Positions 1 to 10,992 are shown, counted from the stretch's first letter. The stretch: DNA of 64,000 nt from Meridianimarinicoccus sp. MJW13 (GCF_014901205.1 NZ_JACNMU010000006.1:124001-188000), one strand, 5' to 3'. Notes: generated by a model not told the origin, from the sequence alone. Program-made: numbers and translations.

Positions 1-2067
<2,067 letters not shown>

Positions 2068-2076
2068 GACACGAAG

Positions 2077-2106
2077 GGCGGTCCGGAGCTGAAACTCCGG
2101 GCCGCC
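2077..2106 (+). other. Hairpin just after acnA
   Basis: A 12-bp stem with one internal mismatch (2077-2088 with 2095-2106) around a CTGAAA loop begins 10 nt after the acnA stop. It has no T-run, so it may stabilise the 3' end or slow polymerase ahead of the better terminator at 2139. Confidence 0.5.
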
Positions 2107-2138
2107 TACGCAGCGCAGTAGATACTGAAATGTCGATC

Positions 2139-2168
2139 AGGCACCGTTCCACTGGACGGTGCCTTTTC
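2139..2168 (+). terminator. Rho-independent terminator of acnA
   Basis: A perfect 9-bp stem AGGCACCGT/ACGGTGCCT (2139-2147 with 2156-2164) with an 8-nt loop is followed by TTTT. It lies 72 nt after the acnA stop, within the 319-nt non-coding stretch 2068-2386 that separates acnA from the convergent ccmG. Confidence 0.75.
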
Positions 2169-2195
2169 CGTTTGGGGCATTGTCAGTCGGCAAGG

Positions 2196-2228
2196 CGGGC
2201 GGGAATCCCGCCCGGCGATCATGATCGC
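2196..2228. other. Two adjacent palindromes in the acnA-ccmG gap
   Basis: An 8-bp G+C hairpin (2196-2203 with 2207-2214, 3-nt loop) is directly followed by the perfect 14-bp palindrome GCGATCATGATCGC at 2215-2228. There is no T-run after either on the plus strand. They may be part of a bidirectional termination region. The rest of 2229-2386 shows no convincing gene or site. Confidence 0.35.
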
Positions 2229-2386
2229 GCGCAAACACGCTGGTCATTTGCCAGCGGCCCACCCGATTTAAGGAATTGTGTCATGTCGCGCGGCACCCTG
2301 ACCCGCAGCGTGCCCGGTCCGAGACGGATGTCACGGACCTGTTGGAAGGGGAGCGCGCGCGGCTGCGACGCGCGGTTTGACCAGGC

Positions 2387-2923
2387 TCAGTTCGCCGCCT
2401 GCTCCATCGCGGGTCGGATGGTGCTTTCCAGCGCGCGTTCGGTCACCGGACCGGCAAAACGGGTCACGATACGGCCGTCGCCGTCGATGACAAAGGTCTC
2501 CGGCACGCCATACAGGCCCCACTCCAGCCCCATGCGGCCCGACCCGTCAGCCCCGACCGTGGTATAGGGATCGCCCAATTCGGCCAGAAACCCCAACCCC
2601 TTGGCATCGGTATCCTTGTAGTTCACCCCGTGAATCACCACGCCCTCGGCGGCCAGCGCTTCAAGGATCGGATGCTCCACCCGGCAGGGCGCGCACCAGC
2701 TGGCCCAGAAGTTCACCAGTTTCACGCCGGGCTCCTGCAGCATCTCGGCGGTAAACACCGGCTTGTCGCCCAGTTGCGTGACCTGCACCACAGGCGCGGC
2801 CTTGCCGGCCAGCGCTGTCGGCAGGGCATCGGGGTTTTCCCGCTGCATGCCGAAGAAGAACAAGGCGGCAAGTCCGGCGAACACCACCGGCGGCACCACC
2901 ATCAGGGGAGACATCCTAGCCAT
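2387..2923 (-). CDS. ccmG: CcmG/DsbE periplasmic thiol:disulfide oxidoreductase
   Basis: A membrane-anchored thioredoxin-like protein of 178 residues that reduces the haem-binding cysteines of apocytochrome c in the periplasm. An N-terminal membrane segment spans about residues 8-25, and the active site W76-C-A-P-C80 sits in FWASWCAPCRVEHP. The ATG at 2923 is preceded by AAGGA about 7 nt upstream and overlaps the end of ccmD; a second in-frame ATG lies three codons later. It is the last gene of the leftward ccmABCDG block. A longer frame reaching 2977 exists, but it would run deep into ccmD and lacks a better ribosome site. Confidence 0.93.
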   Translation of the reverse strand: MARMSPLMVVPPVVFAGLAALFFFGMQRENPDALPTALAGKAAPVVQVTQLGDKPVFTAEMLQEPGVKLVNFWASWCAPCRVEHPILEALAAEGVVIHGVNYKDTDAKGLGFLAELGDPYTTVGADGSGRMGLEWGLYGVPETFVIDGDGRIVTRFAGPVTERALESTIRPAMEQAAN

Positions 2924-3077
2924 TGGTTTTCCTTTGCCGATCTTCCACTTGCCGAAGGGCGTCGCGCAGCCGGGCATTCCGGCGCAGGCTCAGCACCACC
3001 AATCCGACCAAAAGGCCCAGCGATACCGCGTAGGCCGAAATGACCTCGGCGGCGTATTTTCCCAGTTCGGGCATCAT
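2916..3077 (-). CDS. ccmD: CcmD, small haem-exporter subunit
   Basis: A 53-residue protein with one membrane span (about residues 14-30) followed by a charged, arginine-rich cytoplasmic tail. This is the normal layout of CcmD, which binds the CcmABC complex and helps release holo-CcmE. The start ATG (3077-3075) overlaps the ccmC stop, and an immediate second ATG is also in frame. The gene lies between ccmC and ccmG, as is usual. Sequence conservation in this family is weak, so the call rests on size, topology and position. Confidence 0.88.
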   Translation of the reverse strand: MMPELGKYAAEVISAYAVSLGLLVGLVVLSLRRNARLRDALRQVEDRQRKTNG

Positions 3078-3802
3078 GCCATCCGCTCCCGGTTCAGCAG
3101 GGCTTTCAGGCGACGGGCGCGAATCTCGGTCCGGGTGCGCAGCAGCACCAGCGCCAGGAACATCAGGACAAACCCGGCGATGCAGACCAGAAGCGGCAGA
3201 TAGAAGACGTCGGCCACGTTCTCTTCCTTGTCCAGCGACAGCGAGGCCCCCTGGTGCAGCCCCTGGTTCCAGAACAGCACCGCATAGCGCGACAGGATGG
3301 CAAAGACCGACCCCACAAGGCACAGGACCGAGGTCAGATCGGCCGCCGTGTCGCCATTCTCGACCGCTTCCCACATGGCAATATAGCCCATGTAGAACAG
3401 CGCCAGGATCAGAAAGGATGTCAGGCGCGGGTCCCAGGCCCACCAGGTGCCCCACATGGGCTGTCCCCAGATCGCCCCGGTGATCAGCGCGATCACGGTA
3501 AAGGTCAGCCCCACCGGAGCCGCGGCGCGCGCCGCCAGGGCGCTGACATGGTGACGTCGGATGATCCAGACCAGCGACGCCACCAGCATCATCAGCCAGG
3601 CGTTGATCGCCATCAGGGCGGCCGGCACATGCAGGTAGATGATCTTGACGGTCGAACCTTGCCGGTAATCCTCGGGCGTGAAGAAAAAGCCCCAGATCAG
3701 CCCGACGACCAGACATGCCAAGGAAAGCCCGGCAACCCAGGGCAACAGCCGAGACGACAGCTGCATGAACCTTTTCGGATTCGCGAATTCCCAGAACGAC
3801 AT
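3074..3802 (-). CDS. ccmC: CcmC haem-handling protein of cytochrome c maturation
   Basis: A 242-residue polytopic inner-membrane protein that presents haem to CcmE in the periplasm. The tryptophan-rich haem-handling motif WGTWWAWD is at residues 117-124, flanked by the two conserved periplasmic histidines, H58 in YLHVPAA and H183 in GLHQGAS. About six hydrophobic segments are visible. I place the start at the ATG giving MSFWEFANPKRFM, which matches family N-termini; an in-frame ATG 14 codons upstream (3844) is possible. Its stop overlaps ccmD. Confidence 0.95.
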   Translation of the reverse strand: MSFWEFANPKRFMQLSSRLLPWVAGLSLACLVVGLIWGFFFTPEDYRQGSTVKIIYLHVPAALMAINAWLMMLVASLVWIIRRHHVSALAARAAAPVGLTFTVIALITGAIWGQPMWGTWWAWDPRLTSFLILALFYMGYIAMWEAVENGDTAADLTSVLCLVGSVFAILSRYAVLFWNQGLHQGASLSLDKEENVADVFYLPLLVCIAGFVLMFLALVLLRTRTEIRARRLKALLNRERMA

Positions 3803-3853
3803 GTCAAAAACCGGTGCTACAGAGTACGGGTCTGTTCTATGCAAGCCCTCTTG

Positions 3854-4510
3854 TTAGCGCAAATTGATGCGCAGGGCTGCGGCTGCGGCAAAGGGCATCA
3901 ATGCCAGCGTTCCGGCGCTGATCCCGGCCAAAAGCACCAGTGGCGTGCCCACATCAAGGCCCGCGGCCCCCTGCGTGGCGACTTGCGCGCCGAAGATCAG
4001 TGTCGGCACGTAAAGCGGCAGGACCAGAAGTGACAGCAGCAGGCCGCCCCGTTTCAGCCCGACAGTCAGGGCTGCCCCGAAGGCACCGATCAGGCTCAGC
4101 GCCGGGGTGCCCACCGCCAATGAGATCACCAGCCAGCCAAAGCCCGCGGGCGGCAGGTTCAGCAGAACCCCCAGCCCCGGCGCCAGAAGGGTCAGCGGCA
4201 GACCGGTGGTCAGCCAGTGCGCCAGCGCCTTGACCACGGAGACGCCTTCCAGGGGGACCGGCGCCGTGGCCAGCAGATCCAGCGAGCCGTCTTCGAAGTC
4301 CAGCGCGAAAATGCGGTCCAGCGACAGCAGGCACGACAGCAGCGCGCCGATCCACAGGATGCCCGGCGCGATCCGCGCCAGCACATCGGCCTCTGGTCCC
4401 ACGCCGAAGGGCACCAGCACCGACAGAACAAGGAAAAACGCCAGCCCAAGGCCAAACCCGCCCCCGGCCCGCACCGCCAGCACGAGGTCACGACGCAGCA
4501 GCGCGATCAT
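3854..4510 (-). CDS. ccmB: CcmB, membrane subunit of the haem-maturation ABC complex
   Basis: A 218-residue integral membrane protein with about six hydrophobic segments. It pairs with the ATPase CcmA and with CcmCD; the complex uses ATP to release holo-CcmE rather than to export haem. Its ATG overlaps the ccmA stop (ATGA), as expected for coupled subunits. The N-terminus (MIALLRRDLVLAVRAGGGF) and a total length of about 220 residues fit the family. Confidence 0.94.
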   Translation of the reverse strand: MIALLRRDLVLAVRAGGGFGLGLAFFLVLSVLVPFGVGPEADVLARIAPGILWIGALLSCLLSLDRIFALDFEDGSLDLLATAPVPLEGVSVVKALAHWLTTGLPLTLLAPGLGVLLNLPPAGFGWLVISLAVGTPALSLIGAFGAALTVGLKRGGLLLSLLVLPLYVPTLIFGAQVATQGAAGLDVGTPLVLLAGISAGTLALMPFAAAAALRINLR

Positions 4511-5121
4511 TCGAAAGCCTCCTCGAAGCCGCCGGCCGACATCCGGCCAATGGCGCGATAGGGCGACAGGTCCAGCACCAGCCCGTCCAGCCCCAGATCA
4601 ATGTGGGTGGCCATGATGGCGGCGCCGCCTGCGGCGCAATGGGCCTGAACCGAGGCCGCGAACATCTTCACGCTGGCCGCATCCAGCGAGACCGTCGGCT
4701 CGTCCAGCATCCAGATCGGCCGTCCCGTCACCATCAGCCGCGCCAGACCCAGACGCCGCCGTTGACCGGCGGACAGATTCTGCGCCTGCCGCTCGACCAG
4801 ACCTTCCAGATCGAAGGCCGCCAGTGCCGGGGCAATGTCGCCCTGCCCGAACACCCGTGCCCAGAATTCCAGGTTCTCGACCACCGTCAGGGTGGCCTTC
4901 ACCCCGTCGGAATGGCCGGTATAGGCGACCAGATCCGGTGCCATCTCGATCTGGCCCTCGACCGGCGGCTGCAAGCCCGCCAGGGTGCGCAGCAAGGTCG
5001 TCTTGCCGATTCCGTTCGGCCCGCGCAGCACCAGCGCCTGTCCCGCCTCAAGATCCAGATCGACGCCTTCCAGCACCGGGACCCCGCCACGCGCCACGCA
5101 AACCCCGCGCACGCTCAGCAT
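4507..5121 (-). CDS. ccmA: CcmA, ATP-binding subunit of the haem-maturation ABC complex
   Basis: A 204-residue ABC ATPase. Walker A is GPNGIGKTT at 34-42, the ABC signature LSAGQ is at 116-120, and Walker B IWMLDEP is at about 136-142. The start at 5121 gives the usual CcmA N-terminus (MLSVRGVCVARGG) and has AGGA about 9 nt upstream; an in-frame ATG ten codons earlier (5151) lacks family support. The stop overlaps ccmB by 4 nt. It is the first ccm gene after the sec genes and the Mth938-like gene, and no terminator is visible in the 49-nt gap upstream. Confidence 0.95.
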   Translation of the reverse strand: MLSVRGVCVARGGVPVLEGVDLDLEAGQALVLRGPNGIGKTTLLRTLAGLQPPVEGQIEMAPDLVAYTGHSDGVKATLTVVENLEFWARVFGQGDIAPALAAFDLEGLVERQAQNLSAGQRRRLGLARLMVTGRPIWMLDEPTVSLDAASVKMFAASVQAHCAAGGAAIMATHIDLGLDGLVLDLSPYRAIGRMSAGGFEEAFE

Positions 5122-5170
5122 GACCAAAGATCCTGTTTCGGTATGGACCATCCGTAGACACAGCTTCCTG

Positions 5171-5530
5171 TCACGTCACTGGCCTCGCTGCCAGACCGAC
5201 CCGCCGCCCTTCGGACAGAAGAACGTTGTAGCTGCGGCAGGCTTGCGGGCTGGCCATTGGTTCCAGACCGATCCCTGCCCCTTCAAGGGCCTCGCGAAAG
5301 GCGGTGGGCAGATAGGTCATCTCGCTTCCGGTGCCGATGAACAGCACATCCAGATCGCCGGCCGCGGCCATCAGCGGGTCCAATTCGTCATACCCTTGCC
5401 AGATCGCCGGGTCATGGTCGGGCAACAGCAGCAGACCCCCAGTCAGCACCTTGCCACCAACCCGGAAAAAGCCGGGGCCATAACCTTCGACGGGCATTCC
5501 ATCGCGAAAGCGGATTTCATTCAGACGCAT
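5171..5530 (-). CDS. Mth938 / DUF498-like domain protein
   Basis: A 119-residue soluble protein of the Mth938-like fold. The marks are a central FFRVGG segment, a GYDELDPL stretch, and a late LFIGTGSEMTYLP segment typical of the family. The biochemical function in bacteria is unknown; a human homologue (NDUFAF3) is a complex I assembly factor. It starts 4 nt after the TSUP gene stop, with AGGTGAG as ribosome site, and sits between secF and ccmA, a position I recall for this family in Rhodobacterales. Confidence 0.8.
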   Translation of the reverse strand: MRLNEIRFRDGMPVEGYGPGFFRVGGKVLTGGLLLLPDHDPAIWQGYDELDPLMAAAGDLDVLFIGTGSEMTYLPTAFREALEGAGIGLEPMASPQACRSYNVLLSEGRRVGLAARPVT

Positions 5531-5534
5531 GCTC

Positions 5535-6287
5535 TCACCTCCAGATCGGCAGCCCGGACAGGGCCGATGCCCCGATCACCGAAAAGGCCACCCCGCGATA
5601 CAGTCGCTCGTGCTCGGGTCGGAATATCCAGCCGCCCAGCATGTTGCCCAGCACAGATGGCACGGTCAGGATTACCCCCAACCCCAGCGGTACCAGCGCC
5701 AGCATCCCTTTCACCCACAACGCCACGAGCAGCAGCACATCATAGAGAAACAGGTAAACCATGATCGAGGCGCGGACCATCGACGCCGGATGCGGTGCGG
5801 CCAGATACAGCAGGATTACCGGCGGCCCCGGCATACCGGTCAGTCCGCCCAGAAACCCGGCCATCCCGCCGGTGGCGGTTACCAGGCGCGGCCCCACGGG
5901 TCCGCGATAACGCAGCCCGCTCAGCAGGCAGGCCAGCATGACCAGCGCAAGTCCCGAGACCACCCAGGCAAAGACATCGGCCCGCACCTGCACCAGAACC
6001 CACAGTCCCAGCGGCAAGGTGATCACCGTCGCCCCCAGCATCAGCGTGATATCGCGCCGATTGGCGATCCGCGCCGCACGCGGCAAGTTGGGCATGGGTC
6101 CGAATATTTCCATTACCATCAACGCCATGATCGCCCAAAGCGGATCAAGAAACCGGGCTGCAACCGGCATGAACACCAATGCCGTGCCAAACCCGGAAAA
6201 CCCGCGAACGATTCCCCCAACGAAGGAAGCCGCGATCAACCATCCCAAGCCCGGCAAGGCCAGAACCTGGGAGATCAGATCAGGCAT
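5535..6287 (-). CDS. TSUP-family (TauE/SafE) membrane permease
   Basis: A 250-residue integral membrane protein with about eight hydrophobic segments in two repeats, with family-like glycine- and proline-rich motifs (FVGGIVRGFSGFG near the N-terminus and FLGGLTGMPGPPVILLY in the second half). TSUP proteins are thought to export small anions such as sulfite, sulfoacetate or organic acids; the substrate cannot be told here. Its ATG overlaps the end of secF by 8 nt, so it is co-transcribed with sec genes despite having no obvious role in export. No sulfur gene is adjacent. Confidence 0.87.
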   Translation of the reverse strand: MPDLISQVLALPGLGWLIAASFVGGIVRGFSGFGTALVFMPVAARFLDPLWAIMALMVMEIFGPMPNLPRAARIANRRDITLMLGATVITLPLGLWVLVQVRADVFAWVVSGLALVMLACLLSGLRYRGPVGPRLVTATGGMAGFLGGLTGMPGPPVILLYLAAPHPASMVRASIMVYLFLYDVLLLVALWVKGMLALVPLGLGVILTVPSVLGNMLGGWIFRPEHERLYRGVAFSVIGASALSGLPIWR

Positions 6288-7251
6288 CGATATCGGCGAA
6301 CTGCGTCCCGGCCTTGGCGTCCGGCTTGGACCAGTCGCGTTTCACACCCAGCTTCAGCAACACCGCCGAGGCCACGAAAATCGACGAATAGGTGCCGATC
6401 ACTACGCCCCAGATCATCGCAAAGACAAATCCCCGGATCACATCCCCGCCCAGCACGAACAACGAAATCAGCGCCAGAAGCGTGGTGACCGAGGTCATCA
6501 CCGTCCGGCTCAGGGTCTCGTTGATCGACAGGTTCAGAACGTCCTTCAACTCTGTCTGCTTGAAGCGGATCAGGTTCTCGCGCACCCGGTCGAAGACCAC
6601 CACGGTGTCGTTCAGCGAATAGCCGACGATGGTCAGCAGCGCGGCGATGATCGCCAGGTCGAACTTGATCTGCAGCACCGAGAAGATGCCGATGGTAACG
6701 ATCACATCGTGGATCAGCGCGGCCACGGCGCCGACCGAGAATTGCCATTCAAAGCGCAACCAGATGTAGAACAGCACCGCACCGATGGCCAGAACCACAG
6801 CCAGGACCGCCGATTGCACCAGTTCGCCGGACACTTTCGGGCCGACCGATTCGACCGACGGGAAGGTGATGGACGGGTCCAACTCCTGCAAGGCGGCCTC
6901 GACCGCCAGCACGGTTTCGGCGGCGACGCTGGCATCGCCATCGCCCTGCGCCTCGATCCGGATCTGGGCCACATGTTCGTCTTCGCCGAATCCGGCGTCA
7001 AAGACCTCGGTGATCGACACATCGCCCAGTCCCAGCGGCGCAATGGCATCCCGATAGGCGGCCACGTCGATGGGCTGGCTGCTTTCGGTGCGGATCGTGG
7101 TGCCGCCCCGGAAGTCGATGCCATAGTTCAGCCCGATCACCGCGAAGGCGACGAGGGACGCCAGAACGGCCAGCACCGACAGGCCGAAGGTGATCTTCCA
7201 GGTGCGGAAGAAATCCCAGTTGGTCTCGGCGGGTACAAGTCTCAGGCGCAT
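6280..7251 (-). CDS. secF: Protein translocase subunit SecF
   Basis: A 323-residue six-span membrane protein which, with SecD and YajC, uses the proton motive force to pull Sec substrates into the periplasm. Visible are the first span (about 20-40), the GIDFRGGT motif directly after it, a periplasmic domain, and five C-terminal spans containing VGYSLNDTVVVFDRVREN, a SecF/SecD hallmark. It begins 1 nt after the secD stop, so it is translationally coupled. Confidence 0.97.
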   Translation of the reverse strand: MRLRLVPAETNWDFFRTWKITFGLSVLAVLASLVAFAVIGLNYGIDFRGGTTIRTESSQPIDVAAYRDAIAPLGLGDVSITEVFDAGFGEDEHVAQIRIEAQGDGDASVAAETVLAVEAALQELDPSITFPSVESVGPKVSGELVQSAVLAVVLAIGAVLFYIWLRFEWQFSVGAVAALIHDVIVTIGIFSVLQIKFDLAIIAALLTIVGYSLNDTVVVFDRVRENLIRFKQTELKDVLNLSINETLSRTVMTSVTTLLALISLFVLGGDVIRGFVFAMIWGVVIGTYSSIFVASAVLLKLGVKRDWSKPDAKAGTQFADIDA

Positions 7252-7252
7252 C

Positions 7253-8920
7253 TCAGACCTCCAGAGCTTTGGGGCGACGGCGTTCGAACCAGATCACGAT
7301 CATCAGACGGGTCACGAAGATCGCCGTGAAGACCGAGGTCAGGATGCCCAGCCCAAGCGTCACGGAAAAGCCGCGCACCGGGCCCGAGCCCATGACGAAC
7401 AGGATGGCTGCCGTGATGAATGTGGTGACATTGGCGTCCAGAATGGCCGACAGGGCCTTTTCATAGCCCAGTTCGATGGCGCGGGCCGGACCCTTGGCGC
7501 GTTTGAGCTCTTCCTTGATCCGCTCGAACACCAGCACGTTGGCATCCACCGCCATGCCGATGGTCAGCACGATCCCGGCAATGCCCGGCAGGGTCAGTGT
7601 GGCGCCGATCAGCGACAGCAGGCCGAAGATCAACCCGACGTTGATGATGAGCGCAACGTTGGCGATCAACCCGAACAGGCCATAGCTGAGCGCCATGAAC
7701 ACCAGCACCCCGGCAAAGGCCACAAGGCTGGCCACCTTGCCCGCGTCGATGCTGTCCTGTCCCAGTTCGGGACCGATGGTGCGCTCTTCCAGAAAGGTCA
7801 TGCCTGCGGGCAGCGCACCGGCGCGCAGAAGCACCGCCAGTTCCGTGGACCCCTCGACCGAGAAGTTGCCGGTGATGATGCCGGACCCGCCGGGAATATG
7901 GCTCTGGATCACCGGGGCCGAAATGACCTCGCCGTCCAGGATGATGCCGAAGGGGCTGCCGATGTTCTCGGCGGTATATTCACCAAACTTGCGCGCGCCT
8001 TGCGGGTTGAACCGGAAGTTCACCGCCGGGCGCCCGTTCTGGTCAAAGGCAGGCTGCGCGTCGGTCAGCTCCTCGCCCGAGACGACCACCGCGTCCTCGA
8101 CGATGTAATAGGTGCCCTGCTCGTCCAGCGAGGGCATCAGCACGTTGCCGGCACCGGGACGGCTTTCGGGATCGGTGGTGCGGCCCACGACCGACTGGAA
8201 GGTCAGCCGCGCGGTGGTGCCGATCAACCCCTTCAATTCCTCGGCCGAACCAATACCCGGCACCTGGATCAGGATCCGATCCGCGCCCTGGCGCTGGATG
8301 GTCGGCTCCCGCGTGCCAACTTCGTCGACACGGCGGCGGATGATTTCAAGGCTTTGCTGAACGGTGCGCGCGTCGGTGGCTGCGCGCTCCGCCTCCGACA
8401 GACGGATCACGACATCGCTGCCCTCGGCGGAAACTTCGATGTCTGACGCCCCGACACCGGTCAGCGACACGATGGGCCGGGACAGATCGCGCGCGACCGA
8501 CACGGCCCGGTCGATGCCGGCAGGTTCGCCGATGCGCACCCGCAACTCGTCCGGGGCGCTGTCCTGACGGCGGATGGTGCCGACGGTTGCACGCTCGGCC
8601 CGCAATGCGTTGCGCACCTCGGGCCACATGCCGTCCAGACGGTCGGCATAGACATCCTCGACATGGACCTCGGCCAGCAGATGCGCACCGCCGCGCAGAT
8701 CAAGCCCCAGATTGACAATCCCCGAGGGCAGGAACGACGGCCAGAAACCGGCGTCCGCTTCCTGCTCGGGCGTTGCCACCCCACCCTGCGCCTCGATGGC
8801 CGCCAGCGCGTCATTGTGAACTTCCACCCGTCCGTAGAACAGGTTGGGAAGCGCCAGAATCAACCCGGCGGCCACCACCGCCCAGATGACCACCCGCTTC
8901 CAGAGGCTAATCTGTAACAT
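7253..8920 (-). CDS. secD: Protein translocase subunit SecD
   Basis: A 555-residue partner of SecF. One N-terminal span (about 10-28) is followed by GLDLRGGAHLLAEV, a large periplasmic domain (P1 base plus head), and five C-terminal spans with the conserved GMAVDANVLVFERIKEEL segment. The length is normal for alphaproteobacterial SecD. It is preceded by yajC (33-nt gap) and followed by secF (1-nt gap). It drives late steps of secretion and assists membrane-protein folding. Confidence 0.97.
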   Translation of the reverse strand: MLQISLWKRVVIWAVVAAGLILALPNLFYGRVEVHNDALAAIEAQGGVATPEQEADAGFWPSFLPSGIVNLGLDLRGGAHLLAEVHVEDVYADRLDGMWPEVRNALRAERATVGTIRRQDSAPDELRVRIGEPAGIDRAVSVARDLSRPIVSLTGVGASDIEVSAEGSDVVIRLSEAERAATDARTVQQSLEIIRRRVDEVGTREPTIQRQGADRILIQVPGIGSAEELKGLIGTTARLTFQSVVGRTTDPESRPGAGNVLMPSLDEQGTYYIVEDAVVVSGEELTDAQPAFDQNGRPAVNFRFNPQGARKFGEYTAENIGSPFGIILDGEVISAPVIQSHIPGGSGIITGNFSVEGSTELAVLLRAGALPAGMTFLEERTIGPELGQDSIDAGKVASLVAFAGVLVFMALSYGLFGLIANVALIINVGLIFGLLSLIGATLTLPGIAGIVLTIGMAVDANVLVFERIKEELKRAKGPARAIELGYEKALSAILDANVTTFITAAILFVMGSGPVRGFSVTLGLGILTSVFTAIFVTRLMIVIWFERRRPKALEV

Positions 8921-8953
8921 GAACGCGCTCCGCGGCCCCCGGGGGGCTCAGCT

Positions 8954-9310
8954 TCAGTTGTTGGCCGGTTCGGTTTTGCTCAGAACCTGGGCGATGGTGC
9001 TCTGGATGACGCGCACTTTCACGCCTTCGGCCAGTTCGACCTCAAGCTCGCCGTCGTCCTTGACCTTGACGACCTTGCCAATGATGCCGCCCTGGGTGAC
9101 GACCAGGTCGCCCCGGCGCAGCGCCTGAACCATCTTCTGATGCTCTTTCACTTTCTTCTGCTGCGGACGGATCAGCAGGAAGTACATGATGGCAAAGATC
9201 AGGATCAGGGGGACAAAGCTGGAAATGGCGCCCATCGGCCCGCCCGCCTGCGCGAAAGCGGGCGTAGCGGCGATGGCGACCAGAGCGGCCGTGGCAAAAC
9301 GTGCGGACAT
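8954..9310 (-). CDS. yajC: YajC, SecDF accessory subunit
   Basis: A 118-residue single-span membrane protein. After a hydrophobic, signal-like N-terminus (about 4-20, ending APAFAQ) comes a second hydrophobic segment and the family core YFLLIRPQQKKVKEH, followed by a small soluble domain with GDLVVTQGGIIGKV. The start at 9310 has AGGAG 5 nt upstream. It heads the leftward yajC-secD-secF unit, and its promoter should lie in 9311-9480. Confidence 0.95.
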   Translation of the reverse strand: MSARFATAALVAIAATPAFAQAGGPMGAISSFVPLILIFAIMYFLLIRPQQKKVKEHQKMVQALRRGDLVVTQGGIIGKVVKVKDDGELEVELAEGVKVRVIQSTIAQVLSKTEPANN

Positions 9311-9498
9311 GGGATCTCCTAGATGTGAGCAGGCCGGCACCCGGCCCCGGAATTAGCGCGCAACCTAGGCACAGCCCGCGCCATTGGCAAGGCGATCCCG
9401 ACCTGCCGTTGCGGTGGGGTCAGTTGGCCGCGCCCTGCCCCCGACAGCGGTGCCCTCCCGCCCGTCGTCAGCGCCCCGAGGGCGCGCTTTCTCCCGTT

Positions 9499-9569
9499 GG
9501 GCGCGGGCGCAGCGCGTCCTGCGGCCGCGCTGCGCCCGCGCCCCTGACTTCTTTTTGGCAAAAATACTC
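9499..9569. repeat. Rhodobacterales-type intergenic hairpin plus TTTTTGGCAAAAA motif
   Basis: A perfect 18-bp inverted repeat (9499-9516 with 9526-9543, 9-nt loop) of almost pure G+C is followed at once by CTTCTTTTTGGCAAAAATAC. The same combination of G+C-rich hairpin and a TTTTTGGC(C)AAAAA core recurs, from memory, in many Rhodobacterales intergenic regions. It may act as a terminator-like or dispersed repeat element. It lies in the 379-nt non-coding stretch 9311-9689 between divergent yajC and serS, so it does not follow any visible plus-strand gene. Confidence 0.6.
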
Positions 9570-9630
9570 ACGGCGCGACCTCGCAACCGCGCAACGGGCT
9601 GCAGCTGAGCGGGCAGTCCACAAACCACCC

Positions 9631-9659
9631 TTGGCCCGCCCGTCGATCTCGTCCATAAG
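9631..9659 (+). promoter_or_regulatory. Predicted serS promoter
   Basis: TTGGCC (9631-9636), a 17-nt spacer and CATAAG (9654-9659) resemble a sigma-70 promoter and would start RNA about 20-25 nt ahead of serS. It is a pattern match only. Confidence 0.4.
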
Positions 9660-9689
9660 GCCCCCGGACCTCGCCAGACGGAAAGACCC

Positions 9690-10982
9690 ATGCACGATAT
9701 CCGCTTCATCCGCGACACCCCCGATGCCTTCGACGCCGCCATGGAACGCCGCGGCCTGTCCGGCGTTTCCGCCCAGGTTCTGGCGCTCGACAGCGCGCGG
9801 CGCGAGAAGATCACCGCCTCGGAAACCGCCCAGGCCGAGCGCAACGCCGCCTCCAAACAGGTTGGCGCCGCCAAGGCGCGCGGGGATGAGGACGAATTTT
9901 CCCGCCTCCGCGACCTGGTCGCCGCCAAGAAAACCGAGATCGCGGACTTGGATGCCGCCGCAAAGGCCGCGGACGAAGACCTGCGTGACCTGCTGATGTC
10001 CCTGCCCAACATCCTGAACGCCGAAGTCCCCGACGGCGCCGACGAAGCCGAGAACGTCGAGTTGCGCCGCTGGGGCACCCCGCGTGCGCTGGATTTCGCC
10101 CCGAAAGAGCATTTCGATCTGGACGGCGTGAAACCCGGCATGGATTTTGAAACCGCCGCCAAGCTGTCAGGCGCGCGCTTTGTCGTGCTGTCCGGCGCCG
10201 TGGCGCGGATCCATCGTGCGCTGGCGCAATTCATGGTCAACACCCATGTGGATGACAACGGGCTGACCGAAACCTGGACCCCGGTGCTGGTGCGCGAAGA
10301 GATGCTCTATGGCACCGGCCAGCTTCCGAAGTTCGGCGAGGACAGCTACCAGACCCGCGAAGGCTGGTGGCTGGTGCCCACCGCCGAGGTGACGCTGACC
10401 AATATCGTCAACGGGTTGATCGTCGATGACGCCTCACTGCCGCGCCGCTACGTCGCCCACACCCAGTGCTTCCGCTCAGAAGCCGGATCAGCGGGCCGCG
10501 ACACCGCCGGCATGCTGCGCCAGCACCAGTTCGAGAAGGTCGAGATGGTGTCGATCACCCGGCCCGAGACTTCCGCCGACGAACACGACCGCATGACCCG
10601 CTGTGCCGAGGATATTCTGGAACGGCTGGGCCTGCCCTATCGTACCGTGGTGCTGTGCTCGGGCGACACCGGGTTCGGCGCGGTGCGCACCCATGACATC
10701 GAGGTCTGGCTGCCGGGCCAGGGCAGCTATCGCGAGATCTCGTCGGTGTCCAATTGCGGTGCCTTCCAGGCGCGCCGCATGAACGCCCGCTTCCGTCCCG
10801 AAGGCGGCGGCAAGCCCGAGTTCGTACACACGCTGAATGGCTCTGGGCTGGCCGTAGGCCGCACATTGATCGCGGTTCTGGAAAACGGTCAGCAAGCCGA
10901 TGGCAGTGTCGATCTGCCCGCATGCCTGCATCCCTATCTGGGCGGCAAGACCCGGCTGGCCGCCGACGGCACGCTGGTCTGA
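9690..10982 (+). CDS. serS: Seryl-tRNA synthetase
   Basis: Charges tRNA-Ser (and tRNA-Sec where present) with serine. The 430-residue length fits bacterial SerRS. The N-terminal coiled-coil arm is visible as charged heptads (about 30-100). Class II motif 2 is around [20 protein letters not shown], and motif 3 is [17 protein letters not shown] near the C-terminus. A short hairpin terminator follows the stop and it converges on der. Confidence 0.98.
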   Translation: MHDIRFIRDTPDAFDAAMERRGLSGVSAQVLALDSARREKITASETAQAERNAASKQVGAAKARGDEDEFSRLRDLVAAKKTEIADLDAAAKAADEDLRDLLMSLPNILNAEVPDGADEAENVELRRWGTPRALDFAPKEHFDLDGVKPGMDFETAAKLSGARFVVLSGAVARIHRALAQFMVNTHVDDNGLTETWTPVLVREEMLYGTGQLPKFGEDSYQTREGWWLVPTAEVTLTNIVNGLIVDDASLPRRYVAHTQCFRSEAGSAGRDTAGMLRQHQFEKVEMVSITRPETSADEHDRMTRCAEDILERLGLPYRTVVLCSGDTGFGAVRTHDIEVWLPGQGSYREISSVSNCGAFQARRMNARFRPEGGGKPEFVHTLNGSGLAVGRTLIAVLENGQQADGSVDLPACLHPYLGGKTRLAADGTLV

Positions 10983-10992
10983 CCCAAGAAAA

